Part shown: in pieces, positions 24,800 to 33,346 of the stretch
Position numbering within the stretch: the first letter of the stretch is position 1
How the letters are laid out: each line of letters starts with the position of its first letter
Origin: an uncultured Spirochaetales bacterium
Lineage (GTDB): Bacteria; Spirochaetota; Spirochaetia; Sphaerochaetales; Sphaerochaetaceae
Reading direction: 5' to 3'
Length of the DNA stretch: 64,000 nucleotides
Assembly (NCBI GenBank): GCA_944393005.1
Contig: CALXYO010000003.1
Span: forward strand, 1-64,000
Notes under the pieces: model-generated
Told to the model about the DNA's origin: nothing
Database searches by the model: none
The model's input: only the letters and a program-made list of their open reading frames with translations
Program-made: the position numbers and the translations under genes

Positions 24800-25788
24800 T
24801 TGTCTCCGTCCTCCTGTGAAAGCGTGTTGTAATACATTTCCCTTGTGGCTTCACTCTCAAGCCACGACATTACGTTCTGATCGAATTCCTTTGCCGAATA
24901 GAAGCCCTGTTTCTTGAGTCTTTCATTTCTCGCCGCGGTTTCTATGAGAATCGGGACATTGCGTCCGGGCTTTACCGGTATCTCGACACGTGGGATCTTG
25001 ATCCCGAGATACTCCGCCTGCAGACTGTCGCCGAGATGATCGTAGTTCTTGTTGTCATCCCATTTCTCAAGGTGCACTGAAAGCTGCACCTGCTTTTTCT
25101 CCCTTATGGCTCCTATCCCGTACATGTTCGCGACATTTATTATTCCAAGTCCCCTGATCTCCATATGATGGGCCAGGGATGCATTCTGACCGCTGCCGAC
25201 AAGATAGGAGTCTGAGATGTTCATGAGCTTCACGGTGTCATCACTGATGAGACGGTGTCCCCTGCTTATAAGCTCAAGCGCGGTCTCGCTTTTGCCGACT
25301 CCTGCATCTCCCGTTATAAGCACTCCGATGCCGAAAACTTCGATGAGTACGCCGTGAATGGTTTCCGTTCTGGCGAAAACTTCCTCGAGTATGCTGTAAA
25401 GACGGCGTGAGAAGTCAGATGAATTGAGCTTTGTGGTGAGAATTGCGATAGCATACCGCTCGGCCAGCTCCGTTATATTGTTTGACGGTGTCTGTCCGTC
25501 AGTGAAAACACAGCATGGGATGCCTGAAGAGAGGATTTTCTCGACGTTGTCAAGCTTGCCGCTTTCCTCAAGCAGCCTGAGATATGACTGTTCACCTTTT
25601 CCGAACAGCTGTATGCTCCTGCAGTTGAAATCGGTGAAGAAACCTGAAAGGGGGAGGCCCGGGCGGGATATCATCGCACTGGTTATCTGGCGGGACAGTC
25701 CGCTCCTGCCGGCAGTGCAGCTGAGTTCGAGATGATTCTTTTCCTTGAGGTCTATGTCAAGAAGATCGAGAATTGTGAAATTGTTCAT
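24796..25788 (-). CDS. hprK: HPr kinase/phosphorylase
   Basis: A 330-residue HPr(Ser) kinase/phosphorylase. The conserved His is in ETIHGVLIEVFG (about residue 145), the P-loop is GDAGVGKS (160-167), and the family signature EIRGLGIINVANMYG is present, followed by PVKPGRNVPILIE. It links carbon status to HPr Ser46 phosphorylation. Start at 25788 (MNNFTILDLL) is chosen because an extended -10 sits 6 bases upstream. It is coupled to ptsH by overlap. Confidence 0.94.
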   Translation of the reverse strand: MNNFTILDLLDIDLKEKNHLELSCTAGRSGLSRQITSAMISRPGLPLSGFFTDFNCRSIQLFGKGEQSYLRLLEESGKLDNVEKILSSGIPCCVFTDGQTPSNNITELAERYAIAILTTKLNSSDFSRRLYSILEEVFARTETIHGVLIEVFGIGVLITGDAGVGKSETALELISRGHRLISDDTVKLMNISDSYLVGSGQNASLAHHMEIRGLGIINVANMYGIGAIREKKQVQLSVHLEKWDDNKNYDHLGDSLQAEYLGIKIPRVEIPVKPGRNVPILIETAARNERLKKQGFYSAKEFDQNVMSWLESEATREMYYNTLSQEDGDK

Positions 25789-25794
25789 GTGGAA

Positions 25795-25803
25795 ATGATA
25801 GCA
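25795..25803 (-). promoter_or_regulatory. Extended -10 of hprK (leaderless configuration)
   Basis: TGC followed by TATCAT (25795-25800) on the minus strand, 6 bases from the ATG at 25788. The -35 region (GTTTCT) is poor and overlaps the upstream terminator's tail. Confidence 0.5.
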
Positions 25804-25810
25804 CAGATGG

Positions 25811-25844
25811 ACAAAAAAGAAACGGCTGGAAAAACCAGCCGTTT
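25811..25844 (-). terminator. Terminator of the rpoN-hpf unit
   Basis: AAACGGCTGG (25820-25829) pairs with CCAGCCGTTT (25835-25844); the minus strand continues with CTTTTTTGT. It separates hpf from hprK. Confidence 0.85.
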
Positions 25845-25869
25845 TCACTGAGGCATCCCATGATGCCTG

Positions 25870-26166
25870 TCAGATATTCATTACTTTTTCCTTTTCCTTC
25901 TTGGCCACGCTCTGTATCTTGTCGGCAATAAGTTCAATTCCCTCATAAAGCTCGTAGCAGTCATTGCTGACTATTTTCTCTGTCTTCCATTTGAAGTGGA
26001 GAATGGCATCAATATGATAGCCGATTCCCTTTGTTTCCCGCTTGATCGCGATGTCAAGATCGTGAAGGTAATCCTCGGCGAATCCGATTTTCTTCAGTTT
26101 CTTGTCGATGAAGTCCTTTGTCTCCTGACTCGGGACATAGTTTATACCTCTGACTGTAAGATTCAT
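25870..26166 (-). CDS. hpf: Ribosome hibernation-promoting factor, short form
   Basis: A 98-residue HPF/RaiA protein that binds the 30S A and P sites and silences ribosomes in stationary phase. It has MNLTVRGINYVPSQETKDFI and ending KKEKEKVM typical of the short class, with no C-terminal dimerisation domain. A GAGGAGG site precedes the ATG. It lies after rpoN, the arrangement known from many Gram-negative bacteria. Confidence 0.9.
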   Translation of the reverse strand: MNLTVRGINYVPSQETKDFIDKKLKKIGFAEDYLHDLDIAIKRETKGIGYHIDAILHFKWKTEKIVSNDCYELYEGIELIADKIQSVAKKEKEKVMNI

Positions 26167-26276
26167 AAATACCTCCTCTTAAAGCCGAATCTGACCTCAG
26201 GGAGAAACACTTTCTCCATCAGTCATCATTATTTTACCACGGCTGGAGGTACAAACAAAGAAAAATGTTGCTTTTT

Positions 26277-27659
26277 TCATCTGCCACGTTCGAAAGATGA
26301 GTCTATGTTGAGCTCTTTCCTGTACTTGTTGACGGTGCGTCTGGCACAGCTTATTCCCTTTTCCTTCAGCATGTCGCTTATCTTCTGGTCCGACAGAGGT
26401 TTTCCGCTCGTGTTGTCCTCAATTATCTTCCTGACCATTTCCTTGACAGCTTCCTTTGAAAGCTCCTCATCTCCTCCGCTAGTCCTTACAGCTGATGAGA
26501 AGAGACTTTTCAGGCTTATTATTCCCCAGTCCGTATCCGCATACTTGCTGGTGGTTATCCTGCTGACGGTTGCCTCATGCACGCCGATTTGTGAGGCGAC
26601 ATCCCTGAGCGTGAGCGGTTTGAGGTAGCCCGGACCGAAAAGGAAGAAAGCTTTCTGTTTAAGTGCAAGCACCTTTGCAACCTTCTCAAGCGTTGTGTTT
26701 CTCAGGTCAACCTGCCGGATCAGATTCCCTGCATCCTGCATTTCCTTCTTCAGATACCTGCATGTCTCCTTTTCAGAGGGGTTCCTGCTTCCTGCAAGTT
26801 CCTTTGCCATTTCCTCGTAGTCCTTGTCGATTGACAGAAGAGGAAGGGCTGAGGAATTAAGCTTTACGGTAAGCTTTCCGTCCTCGACCTTTATTGAAAG
26901 ATCAGGTTCTATGTAGTGCTCATATCCTGATGAATACAGACTTGCGGGGTAAGGAGTGAGGGTTTTGAGAAAACCGTAAAGAGCCTCGACATCTTCTTTT
27001 TCAACATGAAGCCTTCTGGCGGCCTCATCGAATTTTCCGCTCCTGAGAGTGTCGAGTTCCCCGTATACCATACGGCGGAAAACTTCAAGCTCATCGCCTT
27101 CAAGACCGAGGTTCTGTGCCTGGATTACGAGGGAATCGCGGAAATCACGGGCACACACGCCGCTTGGGTCAAAGCTGTGGAGAAGGGTGAGAGCCTCATC
27201 TCTGTATTCTTTCTGCCTGTCTGAAAGCAGACTGTCCAGATCAGACGGATAGAAGCCGTTTTCATCCAGTGATGATATGATCAGTGATGCCGTCTCTCTT
27301 ACATCATCACTGCATTGTGTGCTTCCAAGCTGCTTCATGAGATGCTCTTTAAGGGTTTCCCTGCTGCTCAGGGCGCCTTCAAGCCATGCCTGATGGCTGT
27401 CTGAGAGATCGCTGCCGTAAGCGGATGAGTCAGAGTAGCTGTCAGTATGGGATTCTCCTCTGATCTGTCCTTTCACATATTCTTCGTAGCTTATATGTGA
27501 AGGGGGATCATCCGCATGCAGGGTGGGGTTTTCAAGCAGTTCGTTTTCAATTTTTGCCTGAAGCTCTGCAAGAGGCAGCGTCATCAGTTCCAGAGACTGA
27601 ATCATCTGCGTGTTCAGCTTGAGTGTCTGTTTCTGTGTGAGAGACAGAGACTGTTCCAT
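26277..27659 (-). CDS. rpoN: RNA polymerase sigma-54 factor
   Basis: A 460-residue sigma-54. Region I is Gln/Leu-rich (LSLTQKQTLKLNTQMIQSLE), the core-binding and HTH regions follow, and the C-terminal RpoN box ARRTVNKYRKEL is intact. It directs RNA polymerase to -24/-12 promoters that need enhancer-binding ATPases. Two adjacent ATGs (27662 and 27659) are possible; the start overlaps the lptB stop. I saw no convincing -24/-12 promoter in the window's intergenic regions. Confidence 0.93.
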   Translation of the reverse strand: MEQSLSLTQKQTLKLNTQMIQSLELMTLPLAELQAKIENELLENPTLHADDPPSHISYEEYVKGQIRGESHTDSYSDSSAYGSDLSDSHQAWLEGALSSRETLKEHLMKQLGSTQCSDDVRETASLIISSLDENGFYPSDLDSLLSDRQKEYRDEALTLLHSFDPSGVCARDFRDSLVIQAQNLGLEGDELEVFRRMVYGELDTLRSGKFDEAARRLHVEKEDVEALYGFLKTLTPYPASLYSSGYEHYIEPDLSIKVEDGKLTVKLNSSALPLLSIDKDYEEMAKELAGSRNPSEKETCRYLKKEMQDAGNLIRQVDLRNTTLEKVAKVLALKQKAFFLFGPGYLKPLTLRDVASQIGVHEATVSRITTSKYADTDWGIISLKSLFSSAVRTSGGDEELSKEAVKEMVRKIIEDNTSGKPLSDQKISDMLKEKGISCARRTVNKYRKELNIDSSFERGR

Positions 27660-28399
27660 CATAGGCCGAGACCTCTGGCGAAATCGTGTCCGAAGTAAAT
27701 CTCCTGGGCAGTTTCATTGTTTATGAGTTCCTCACTTGTGCCGGAGATGAGAATCTCCCCTTCGTTGATTATGTGGGCACAGGTTGTGATGGAAAGCGCA
27801 TCTCGTACATTGTGGTCGGTCAGGAGGATTCCGATTCCTCTTCTGCTCAGCTCCTTTATGATCTGCTTGATCTCGTAGACCGCCTTTGGATCAATTCCGG
27901 CAAAAGGCTCGTCAAGAAGCAGAAAACGGGGACTTGTCGCAAGGGAGCGGGCAATTTCCGTCCTTCTTCTTTCCCCTCCCGAAAGGGTGTAGCCGTACTG
28001 TTTTCTGACTTTTCCGATTCCGAAATCGGAAATCAGGGATTCAAGAAGATCTCTTTTCTCTTCCCTGTCAAGATCCTTTCTTGTCTGGATCACGAGGTTT
28101 ATATTGTCCTCGACTGTGAGTTTCCTGAATATGGAGCTTTCCTGGGGAAGATAGCTGAGACCGAGCTTGCTGCGCTTATACATCGGAAGATCTGTTATAT
28201 CCGTTTCATTGAGGCGTATTGTTCCGCCGTTCGCCCTGATGAAGCCAACTATCATGTAGAAAGTCGTGGTCTTGCCGGCACCGTTGGGACCGAGCAGTCC
28301 TGTTATCTGTCCGCTTTCCATGCTGAATGAGAGATGGTTCACGACTGTCTTGCGCCCGTATTTCTTCACAAGTCCTTCAACGGAGAGCACATTAACCAT
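27659..28399 (-). CDS. lptB: LPS export ABC transporter ATP-binding protein
   Basis: A 246-residue LptB ATPase that powers extraction of lipopolysaccharide-like glycolipid from the inner membrane with LptFGC. Walker A GPNGAGKTTTFYMI, signature LSGGERRR, Walker B LLLDEPFAGIDP are intact; PNGAGKTTTFYMIVG is typical of LptB. The ATG at 28399 has GGAGG at good spacing, unlike the ATG at 28405. It overlaps the end of lptA. Its presence with lptA and lptC argues for an outer membrane with transported glycolipid; LptD and LptFG are outside the window. Confidence 0.93.
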   Translation of the reverse strand: MVNVLSVEGLVKKYGRKTVVNHLSFSMESGQITGLLGPNGAGKTTTFYMIVGFIRANGGTIRLNETDITDLPMYKRSKLGLSYLPQESSIFRKLTVEDNINLVIQTRKDLDREEKRDLLESLISDFGIGKVRKQYGYTLSGGERRRTEIARSLATSPRFLLLDEPFAGIDPKAVYEIKQIIKELSRRGIGILLTDHNVRDALSITTCAHIINEGEILISGTSEELINNETAQEIYFGHDFARGLGL

Positions 28400-29015
28400 A
28401 GACATGTCCTCCGATCTGTCCTTCAAGCCTGATCTGCTCACTCTCAAGATCTATCGCGATGAGGGATGCTGAATATGTGTCATCTTTCCATTTCACATCT
28501 GCAGGACCGGAGAGGATGAGACTTTCCTCATTCCTGTCGTAGATCATGCTTTCGCAGGAAGCGCTGAGCATGCCGCTTGATGTGTTCTTCACGAGATTCA
28601 CCCTCATACTGAGCTCGAGCTTTTCTTCTTCCATGTCATAGTAAAGCGCGGAAGCCGATGCTGCCAGTTCATTCTGTGTGTCATTGAGCTCGCACCATGA
28701 TGATATAAGCAGCCTTTCTGCCGCCCTGTCGTAATAGAGATCCGATGTCCTGATTGTAAGGCCTCTCTCCTCATCGGTGATGAGAATGCTGCCATGACAG
28801 GTTATCTCATCATAATCATCACCTTCAATGATTATGCTGTCTGCTGTGATTGAAAGCGTGTCCACAGTGACGTACGCTCCCCCTGAAAGGCTTACCGAAC
28901 GCTTCCCGTCCTGAAGCGAGACTGAAGAAGTCCCGCCTGAAAAGGTTATGCTGTCATCCGCATTCAGAGGAAGAAGAAGGCAGAACAGAAGTGCAAGTGC
29001 TGTCAGTATTTTCAA
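28392..29015 (-). CDS. lptA: LptA/OstA-like periplasmic protein
   Basis: A 207-residue protein with signal peptide MKILTALALLFCLLLPLNA and a repetitive beta-strand mature region (SGGAYVTVDTLSITADSIII, YYDRAAERLLISSWCEL) fitting the OstA/LptA beta-jellyroll that bridges the periplasm. Sequence conservation is low, so the call rests on pattern and on its position between lptC-like and lptB genes, with overlaps at both ends. Confidence 0.8.
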   Translation of the reverse strand: MKILTALALLFCLLLPLNADDSITFSGGTSSVSLQDGKRSVSLSGGAYVTVDTLSITADSIIIEGDDYDEITCHGSILITDEERGLTIRTSDLYYDRAAERLLISSWCELNDTQNELAASASALYYDMEEEKLELSMRVNLVKNTSSGMLSASCESMIYDRNEESLILSGPADVKWKDDTYSASLIAIDLESEQIRLEGQIGGHVYG

Positions 29016-29542
29016 ATTTCCACCTCCCCGGATGTTATGTTCTGTATATCGAACCTGAGACGGATGAGATCCGCACTCAGATTATAGCCGGTTATGGATC
29101 CTCCATCAAAGCTTATTGACACCTCGTCTTCACTGCTGACGGTGCTGTTGTGTGTATCAAAGATAAGATATTGCGTGCTGATCGACAAATCATCCTTCGG
29201 ACTTTCTAGCCTCACGTTTCCTTCAAGGTCCATGACTTTTGTGGAAGAGTCTATCACTGCATTGTCGGCGCTGCCTCTTACCGCTGTGTTTCCATCTCCG
29301 TCCAGCTGGATGAATGATATGCGCTCAGCTTCAATCCTGTCACTGTCTATCCAGTATGAGAGAGTCCCGCTTTCAAGCCTTATGGGCTCCTCGTTCTCCT
29401 GTGCAAGTGTGTACACTGCATTGGTAAGGACTATGTCCGCTCTTTCAATTTCCTGTGCACGCTGTGCAGTATACTCCTGATCATCAAGGCTGCAGGAAGA
29501 AAGGATTATGATGAGAGACAGGATGAGAAGACTCTTTTTCAT
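29012..29542 (-). CDS. lptC: LptC-like lipoprotein
   Basis: A 176-residue protein with a lipoprotein signal (LSLIIILSSC, Cys17 as the lipidation site) and a beta-rich LptC-type domain (GTLSYWIDSDRIEAERISFI, MDLEGNVRLESP). LptC normally has a membrane anchor rather than a lipid anchor, and lipid anchoring is the notable difference. It is part of the LptB2FGC inner-membrane complex. Overlaps lptA and the rseC-like gene by 4 bases each. Confidence 0.82.
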   Translation of the reverse strand: MKKSLLILSLIIILSSCSLDDQEYTAQRAQEIERADIVLTNAVYTLAQENEEPIRLESGTLSYWIDSDRIEAERISFIQLDGDGNTAVRGSADNAVIDSSTKVMDLEGNVRLESPKDDLSISTQYLIFDTHNSTVSSEDEVSISFDGGSITGYNLSADLIRLRFDIQNITSGEVEI

Positions 29543-29961
29543 AAATCAGAATCTTTGTCCGTTTCAATCTTGTTTGTGATCACAGGCGTGTACTTCACGC
29601 GTGTGAAGCGGAAATAGACTGATGAGATGAGAAAGCCTGCCGCAAGTCCGATCACGGCACACAGCAGCTGCAGCAGTTCGTTGTCCGGTGTTATGAAATA
29701 ACCTGCCAGCATTGCGAGAAAGAAACATGCCAGAGGAAAGATGAGACTCATGACTGATGCGAAGATCGTTTTTCCGGGAGGCATGTCGATGGTTACTTCA
29801 TCTCCTTTCTCAAGTTCCAGCTTGTGCGGATTGAAGACTTCGAATTCGCTGTTTTTGCCGCGGCAGAAAAGCGAGCTTTTGCAGCCTTCGCAGGCATTCC
29901 TGTCGCATCCGGCCGTGATCTTTCCTTCCTCTATGTTTATTATCCTGACGTCTTTAGTCAT
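29539..29961 (-). CDS. RseC/MucC-family (SoxR-reducing) membrane protein
   Basis: A 140-residue protein with the N-terminal four-cysteine motif C-x4-C-x2-C-x5-C (Cys19, 24, 27, 33) and two membrane helices around residues 68-120. The family (RseC/MucC) affects reduction of SoxR or sigma-E control in other bacteria, and related proteins occur with RNF complexes; no rnf gene is here. It is translated from the same polycistron as lptC and the YmdB-like gene. Confidence 0.8.
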   Translation of the reverse strand: MTKDVRIINIEEGKITAGCDRNACEGCKSSLFCRGKNSEFEVFNPHKLELEKGDEVTIDMPPGKTIFASVMSLIFPLACFFLAMLAGYFITPDNELLQLLCAVIGLAAGFLISSVYFRFTRVKYTPVITNKIETDKDSDL

Positions 29962-30772
29962 GCTTTTCCTCCGGCTTTTCTATTTTCACGTTCTCGATGA
30001 CCGGAATGATGCTTTCGGCAAGCCCGTTTTCTTCGTTTATTCTCACAAGAACGCCCTGTATCTGGCCGTCCCTCCATGCTTCCCTGCTTCTTAAGGGAAG
30101 TGCCTTGAGGAATTTCTCAATCTCCGTCGATTCATCAAGACCGCCCACAGAAAGCGCGGAGCCGCAGCGTCCGTTGTCCGATATGAATGCAGTTCCTTTT
30201 TCAAGCACCGCTGCATCTGCAGTGAGCACCTTGTTGTGTGTTCCGATCACGGCGGCAGCTTTTCCGTCAAGGAAATGTGCGAATGTCGCGGCTTCTGCTG
30301 TTGTCGCACAGTGGAACTGCACAAGGACTATGTCATTTTCCTCTTTCAGCTTTGAGATGAGGAAATCGGCCTGTGTGAACGGGTTGTTGGCACTGGATCT
30401 CGAAAAGCCGGAGGATGAGAGGAAATTCGTGACTGCGATCTTCCTGTCCTTTATGTTCAGTATCCTGTATGCCCGTCCCGGACTCTGCGGCGGATAGTTT
30501 GCAGGCCTTATTATATAGCTGCACTTTGCGATGTTCTCGACAAGGTCCGGTTTGTAATACAGCTTTTCGCCGCCTGTGATGACATCGATTCCGAGTTTGG
30601 ACAACTGCACGGAATGCGGGAAGCCCAGGCCGAAACCGTTGGTTGTGCCTTCTCCGTTTGCGATGCACAGATCGGCTTCATATTTTTGCTTCAGGCCCTT
30701 CAGGCCTTTCTTCAGACAGGCTATGCCGGCACGGCCCACAATCTCGCCCAGAAACAGAACATTCAGACTCAT
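29954..30772 (-). CDS. YmdB-family metallophosphoesterase-like protein, degenerate active site
   Basis: A 272-residue protein that follows the YmdB/TIGR00282 phosphodiesterase over its full length (LFLGEIVGRAGI, YEADLCIANGEG, RPANYPPQSPG, VVGTH-like VIGTHNKVLTAD). Several metal and catalytic positions differ from active YmdB: GDxxG Asp is Glu10, NGEN is NGEG, GNH is GGE (67-69), HAE is HCA and GTHTHV is GTHNKV. It is therefore probably not an active phosphodiesterase of the known type, or it uses another mechanism. The start at 30772 fits a leaderless promoter. It heads the rseC-lpt-rpoN operon. Confidence 0.8.
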   Translation of the reverse strand: MSLNVLFLGEIVGRAGIACLKKGLKGLKQKYEADLCIANGEGTTNGFGLGFPHSVQLSKLGIDVITGGEKLYYKPDLVENIAKCSYIIRPANYPPQSPGRAYRILNIKDRKIAVTNFLSSSGFSRSSANNPFTQADFLISKLKEENDIVLVQFHCATTAEAATFAHFLDGKAAAVIGTHNKVLTADAAVLEKGTAFISDNGRCGSALSVGGLDESTEIEKFLKALPLRSREAWRDGQIQGVLVRINEENGLAESIIPVIENVKIEKPEEKHD

Positions 30773-30778
30773 GCCTAT

Positions 30779-30807
30779 AAAATAGAATAAGTTCATCAAA
30801 ATTCCAA
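30779..30807 (-). promoter_or_regulatory. Promoter of the ymdB-lpt-rpoN block (leaderless configuration)
   Basis: TTGGAA (30802-30807), 17-base spacer, TATTTT (30779-30784), 6 bases from the ATG at 30772. Confidence 0.55.
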
Positions 30808-30839
30808 CAGCCCGTATCTTCTTTTTTTCATTTTGTATC

Positions 30840-30869
30840 TTGACAGAAAGGCATGATTATCCGTAATCT
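30840..30869 (+). promoter_or_regulatory. Promoter of tRNA-Leu
   Basis: Consensus TTGACA (30840-30845), 18-base spacer, TAATCT (30864-30869). It would start transcription about 12 bases before the tRNA. Confidence 0.65.
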
Positions 30870-30888
30870 TGCCGTGATTGATGTTATT

Positions 30889-30970
30889 GCCCAGATGGCG
30901 GAATTGGTAGACGCGCTAGCTTCAGGTGCTAGTACCCACCGGTGTGCAAGTTCGAGTCTTGTTCTGGGCA
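30889..30970 (+). tRNA. tRNA-Leu (anticodon CAG)
   Basis: An 82-base class II tRNA. The acceptor stem GCCCAGA pairs with TCTGGGC, the anticodon loop TTCAGGT gives CAG within stem CTAGC/GCTAG, a variable arm and a T-arm with GTTCGAGTC follow, and the discriminator is A. CCA is not encoded. A T run follows at about 30973 and may act as its terminator. Confidence 0.93.
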
Positions 30971-31019
30971 AGTTTTTTTTTAATCTTCTCCATACAGTTT
31001 TTTTCAAGGAGACCCATTT

Positions 31020-31868
31020 ATGAACAAGATCGTTATGAAGAGGCAGCTTTCAGCTGAAGTCTTCGAACTGGAAGTGGAAGCTCCGCTTATCGCGAAGGAA
31101 AGAAAGGCCGGGCAGTTTGTCGTTCTCCAGCTCGGCGATGATTTCAACGAACGTATTCCACTTACAATAGCAGATGCAGATGTGGATAAAGGTACGATCA
31201 CGCTTATCGTACAGGCCGTAGGAGAGTCAACACACCGTCTGGTACGTCTTGAAGAAGGCGATTATATAGCAAACCTGCTCGGTCCTCTCGGGCGTCCTAC
31301 AGATGTCCGTAAATACGGTCGTGTCGTGATTGTGGGAGGCGGTATAGGAACAGCTCCGGCATATCCTATCGCCAGGGCGATGAAAGATGCCGGCAATGAG
31401 GTGAGAGTCATAATCGGAGCCAGGAATGAGAACCTCCTGATCTTTGAGGACAGGATGAGAAATGTCGATAAAGACACAATTATAGTAACAGATGACGGAT
31501 CCAAAGGCATCAAGGGTGTCGTGACCGCTCCTCTTGAAGAACTCTGTCAGAACTGGAAGCCGGACTGCGTGGTTGCGATCGGCCCTGCGGTGATGATGAA
31601 ATTCTGTGCTCTGACAACAAAGAAATATGATGTGCACACTCTCGTATCTCTCAACACAATCATGATTGACGGTACCGGAATGTGCGGAGGCTGCCGTGTC
31701 GTTGTGGACGGCAAGATGAAGTTCGTATGTGTTGAAGGGCCTGAATTCGACGGCCATCTGGTTGACTGGGACAATCTCATGGCCCGCCAGGCCACTTTCC
31801 GCGATTTCGAGAAGGAACATCACCACAAGTGTCATATAGATATGCAGATTGAGGAGGGAAGAGCATGA
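31020..31868 (+). CDS. SudB/NfnA-like FAD/NAD(P)-binding, [2Fe-2S] subunit
   Basis: A 282-residue ferredoxin-NADP reductase-like subunit. The FAD site is ERIPLTIADAD, the NAD(P) site VVIVGGGIGTAPAYPIA, and the [2Fe-2S] cysteines are in GMCGGCRVVV plus FVCVEGPEFDG. It belongs to the sulfide/dihydroorotate-dehydrogenase-like group that pairs with a GltA-type flavoprotein, as in NfnAB or SudAB. AGGAG precedes the ATG. It overlaps the next gene by 4 bases. Whether it is a transhydrogenase subunit or a glutamate synthase partner is not settled by sequence. Confidence 0.88.
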   Translation: MNKIVMKRQLSAEVFELEVEAPLIAKERKAGQFVVLQLGDDFNERIPLTIADADVDKGTITLIVQAVGESTHRLVRLEEGDYIANLLGPLGRPTDVRKYGRVVIVGGGIGTAPAYPIARAMKDAGNEVRVIIGARNENLLIFEDRMRNVDKDTIIVTDDGSKGIKGVVTAPLEELCQNWKPDCVVAIGPAVMMKFCALTTKKYDVHTLVSLNTIMIDGTGMCGGCRVVVDGKMKFVCVEGPEFDGHLVDWDNLMARQATFRDFEKEHHHKCHIDMQIEEGRA

Positions 31869-33346
31869 AAAGCAGACAGGAGATGAATCTTGAAGCAGCA
31901 CAGATGCTTGAAAAACTTCCTGAAGATCTCAGTGTGAAAGACAGGATGGCGATTCCTGTATGTCCGATGCCGAGTCAGGATCCGGCGGTACGCTGCCACA
32001 ATATGAAGGAAGTCGCTCTTGGCTATGGCGAGGATCAGGCTGTGCTTGAGGCGAAAAGATGTCTTAACTGCAAGAACAGGCCGTGTGTGGCTCTATGTCC
32101 GGTTTCGATCGACATCCCGCGTTTTGTCGGTTTTGTGGCCCAGAGGAAATTCCGTGAAGCCCTTGATGTCATTCTTGAAAGCTCCCTTCTTCCTTCAATC
32201 TGCGGCCGTGTCTGTCCGCAGGAGAACCAGTGCCAGAAGAACTGCACTGTAGGAAAGGCACATAAGAATGTCGATGAGGCCGTGGCAATCGGAAGAATTG
32301 AACGTTTTGTCGCGGACTGGGCCATGGAGAATGGAATAAGCTCAATCCCTCCGGTGGCACCGGACAGTGGAAAGAAGGTGGCTGTTGTCGGTTCGGGGCC
32401 TGCATCTATCGCTGCTGCTGCCGATCTCAGGAAGGCTGGTCATGATGTGTATATGTTCGAGGCACTTCACAAGACAGGCGGTGTCCTTGTATACGGCATT
32501 CCCGAATTCCGCCTTCCGAAGGCTCTTGTAGAGAGGGAGATCGGAAAGCTGAAGGACATGGGTGTCCATATTGAGACCAACTATCTTGTGGGACGCACCA
32601 GAACCATTCATGAACTTATGGAAGAGGACGGTTTTGATGCCATCTTCATAGGTACCGGTGCAGGTCTGCCCAAATTCATGGGAATCCCCGGTGAGAACTA
32701 TGTCGGTGTTTTCTCCGCAAACGAGTACCTCACACGCAGCAACCTCATGAAGGCTTATGATGAGAAGGATTCACATACTCCTCTGTACCATGCGAAACGT
32801 GTTGCTGTATTCGGTGGCGGAAATGTGGCAATGGATGCGGCAAGGACTGCATTGCGTCTCGGTGCCGATGATGTGACGATCATCTACAGAAGGACCAGAG
32901 AGGAGATGCCGGCAAGAAAGGAAGAGGTTGAACATGCCCATGAGGAAGGTGTCAACTTCCTTATGCTCAGCCAGCCTGTCGAGATCACTGCGGATGAGAA
33001 AGGTCGCGTGAACGGTGTCGTGGTGCGCAGATGCGAGCTCGGTGAGGCCGATGAATCCGGCCGCCGCCGTCCTGTCGAGATTGAAGGATCCGATTATCTT
33101 CTTCCTTTTGACTGTGTGATAGTTGCGATCGGCAACGCTTCAAACCCTCTCATAAAAATGACCACACCTGAAATAGAAGTCAACAGGAGAGGCAATTTCA
33201 TAGTTAATGAGGAAACAGGCGAGACTTCAATCAAGGGAGTCTATGCCGGAGGAGACATCGTGCTCGGTGCTGCAACAGTCATCCTTGCAATGGGACAGGG
33301 AAGGAAAGCAGCAAAAGCCATGAACGAGTATCTTGAGAGAAAATAA
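31865..33346 (+). CDS. gltA: GltA/NfnB-type flavoprotein (NADPH-dependent glutamate synthase small-chain family)
   Basis: A 493-residue flavoprotein. N-terminal cysteine-rich Fe-S region (CLNCKNRPCVALCPVSID, and CGRVCPQENQCQKNC), then FAD site KVAVVGSGPASIAAAADLR and a second nucleotide site KRVAVFGGGNVAMDAAR, ending IKGVYAGGDIVLGAATVI. It oxidises NADPH and passes electrons to the partner. The split glutamate synthase genes at 60402-63695 lack such a subunit, so GltA is the obvious candidate partner. Alternatively, with the SudB-like subunit it forms NfnAB. Confidence 0.9.
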   Translation: MKSRQEMNLEAAQMLEKLPEDLSVKDRMAIPVCPMPSQDPAVRCHNMKEVALGYGEDQAVLEAKRCLNCKNRPCVALCPVSIDIPRFVGFVAQRKFREALDVILESSLLPSICGRVCPQENQCQKNCTVGKAHKNVDEAVAIGRIERFVADWAMENGISSIPPVAPDSGKKVAVVGSGPASIAAAADLRKAGHDVYMFEALHKTGGVLVYGIPEFRLPKALVEREIGKLKDMGVHIETNYLVGRTRTIHELMEEDGFDAIFIGTGAGLPKFMGIPGENYVGVFSANEYLTRSNLMKAYDEKDSHTPLYHAKRVAVFGGGNVAMDAARTALRLGADDVTIIYRRTREEMPARKEEVEHAHEEGVNFLMLSQPVEITADEKGRVNGVVVRRCELGEADESGRRRPVEIEGSDYLLPFDCVIVAIGNASNPLIKMTTPEIEVNRRGNFIVNEETGETSIKGVYAGGDIVLGAATVILAMGQGRKAAKAMNEYLERK

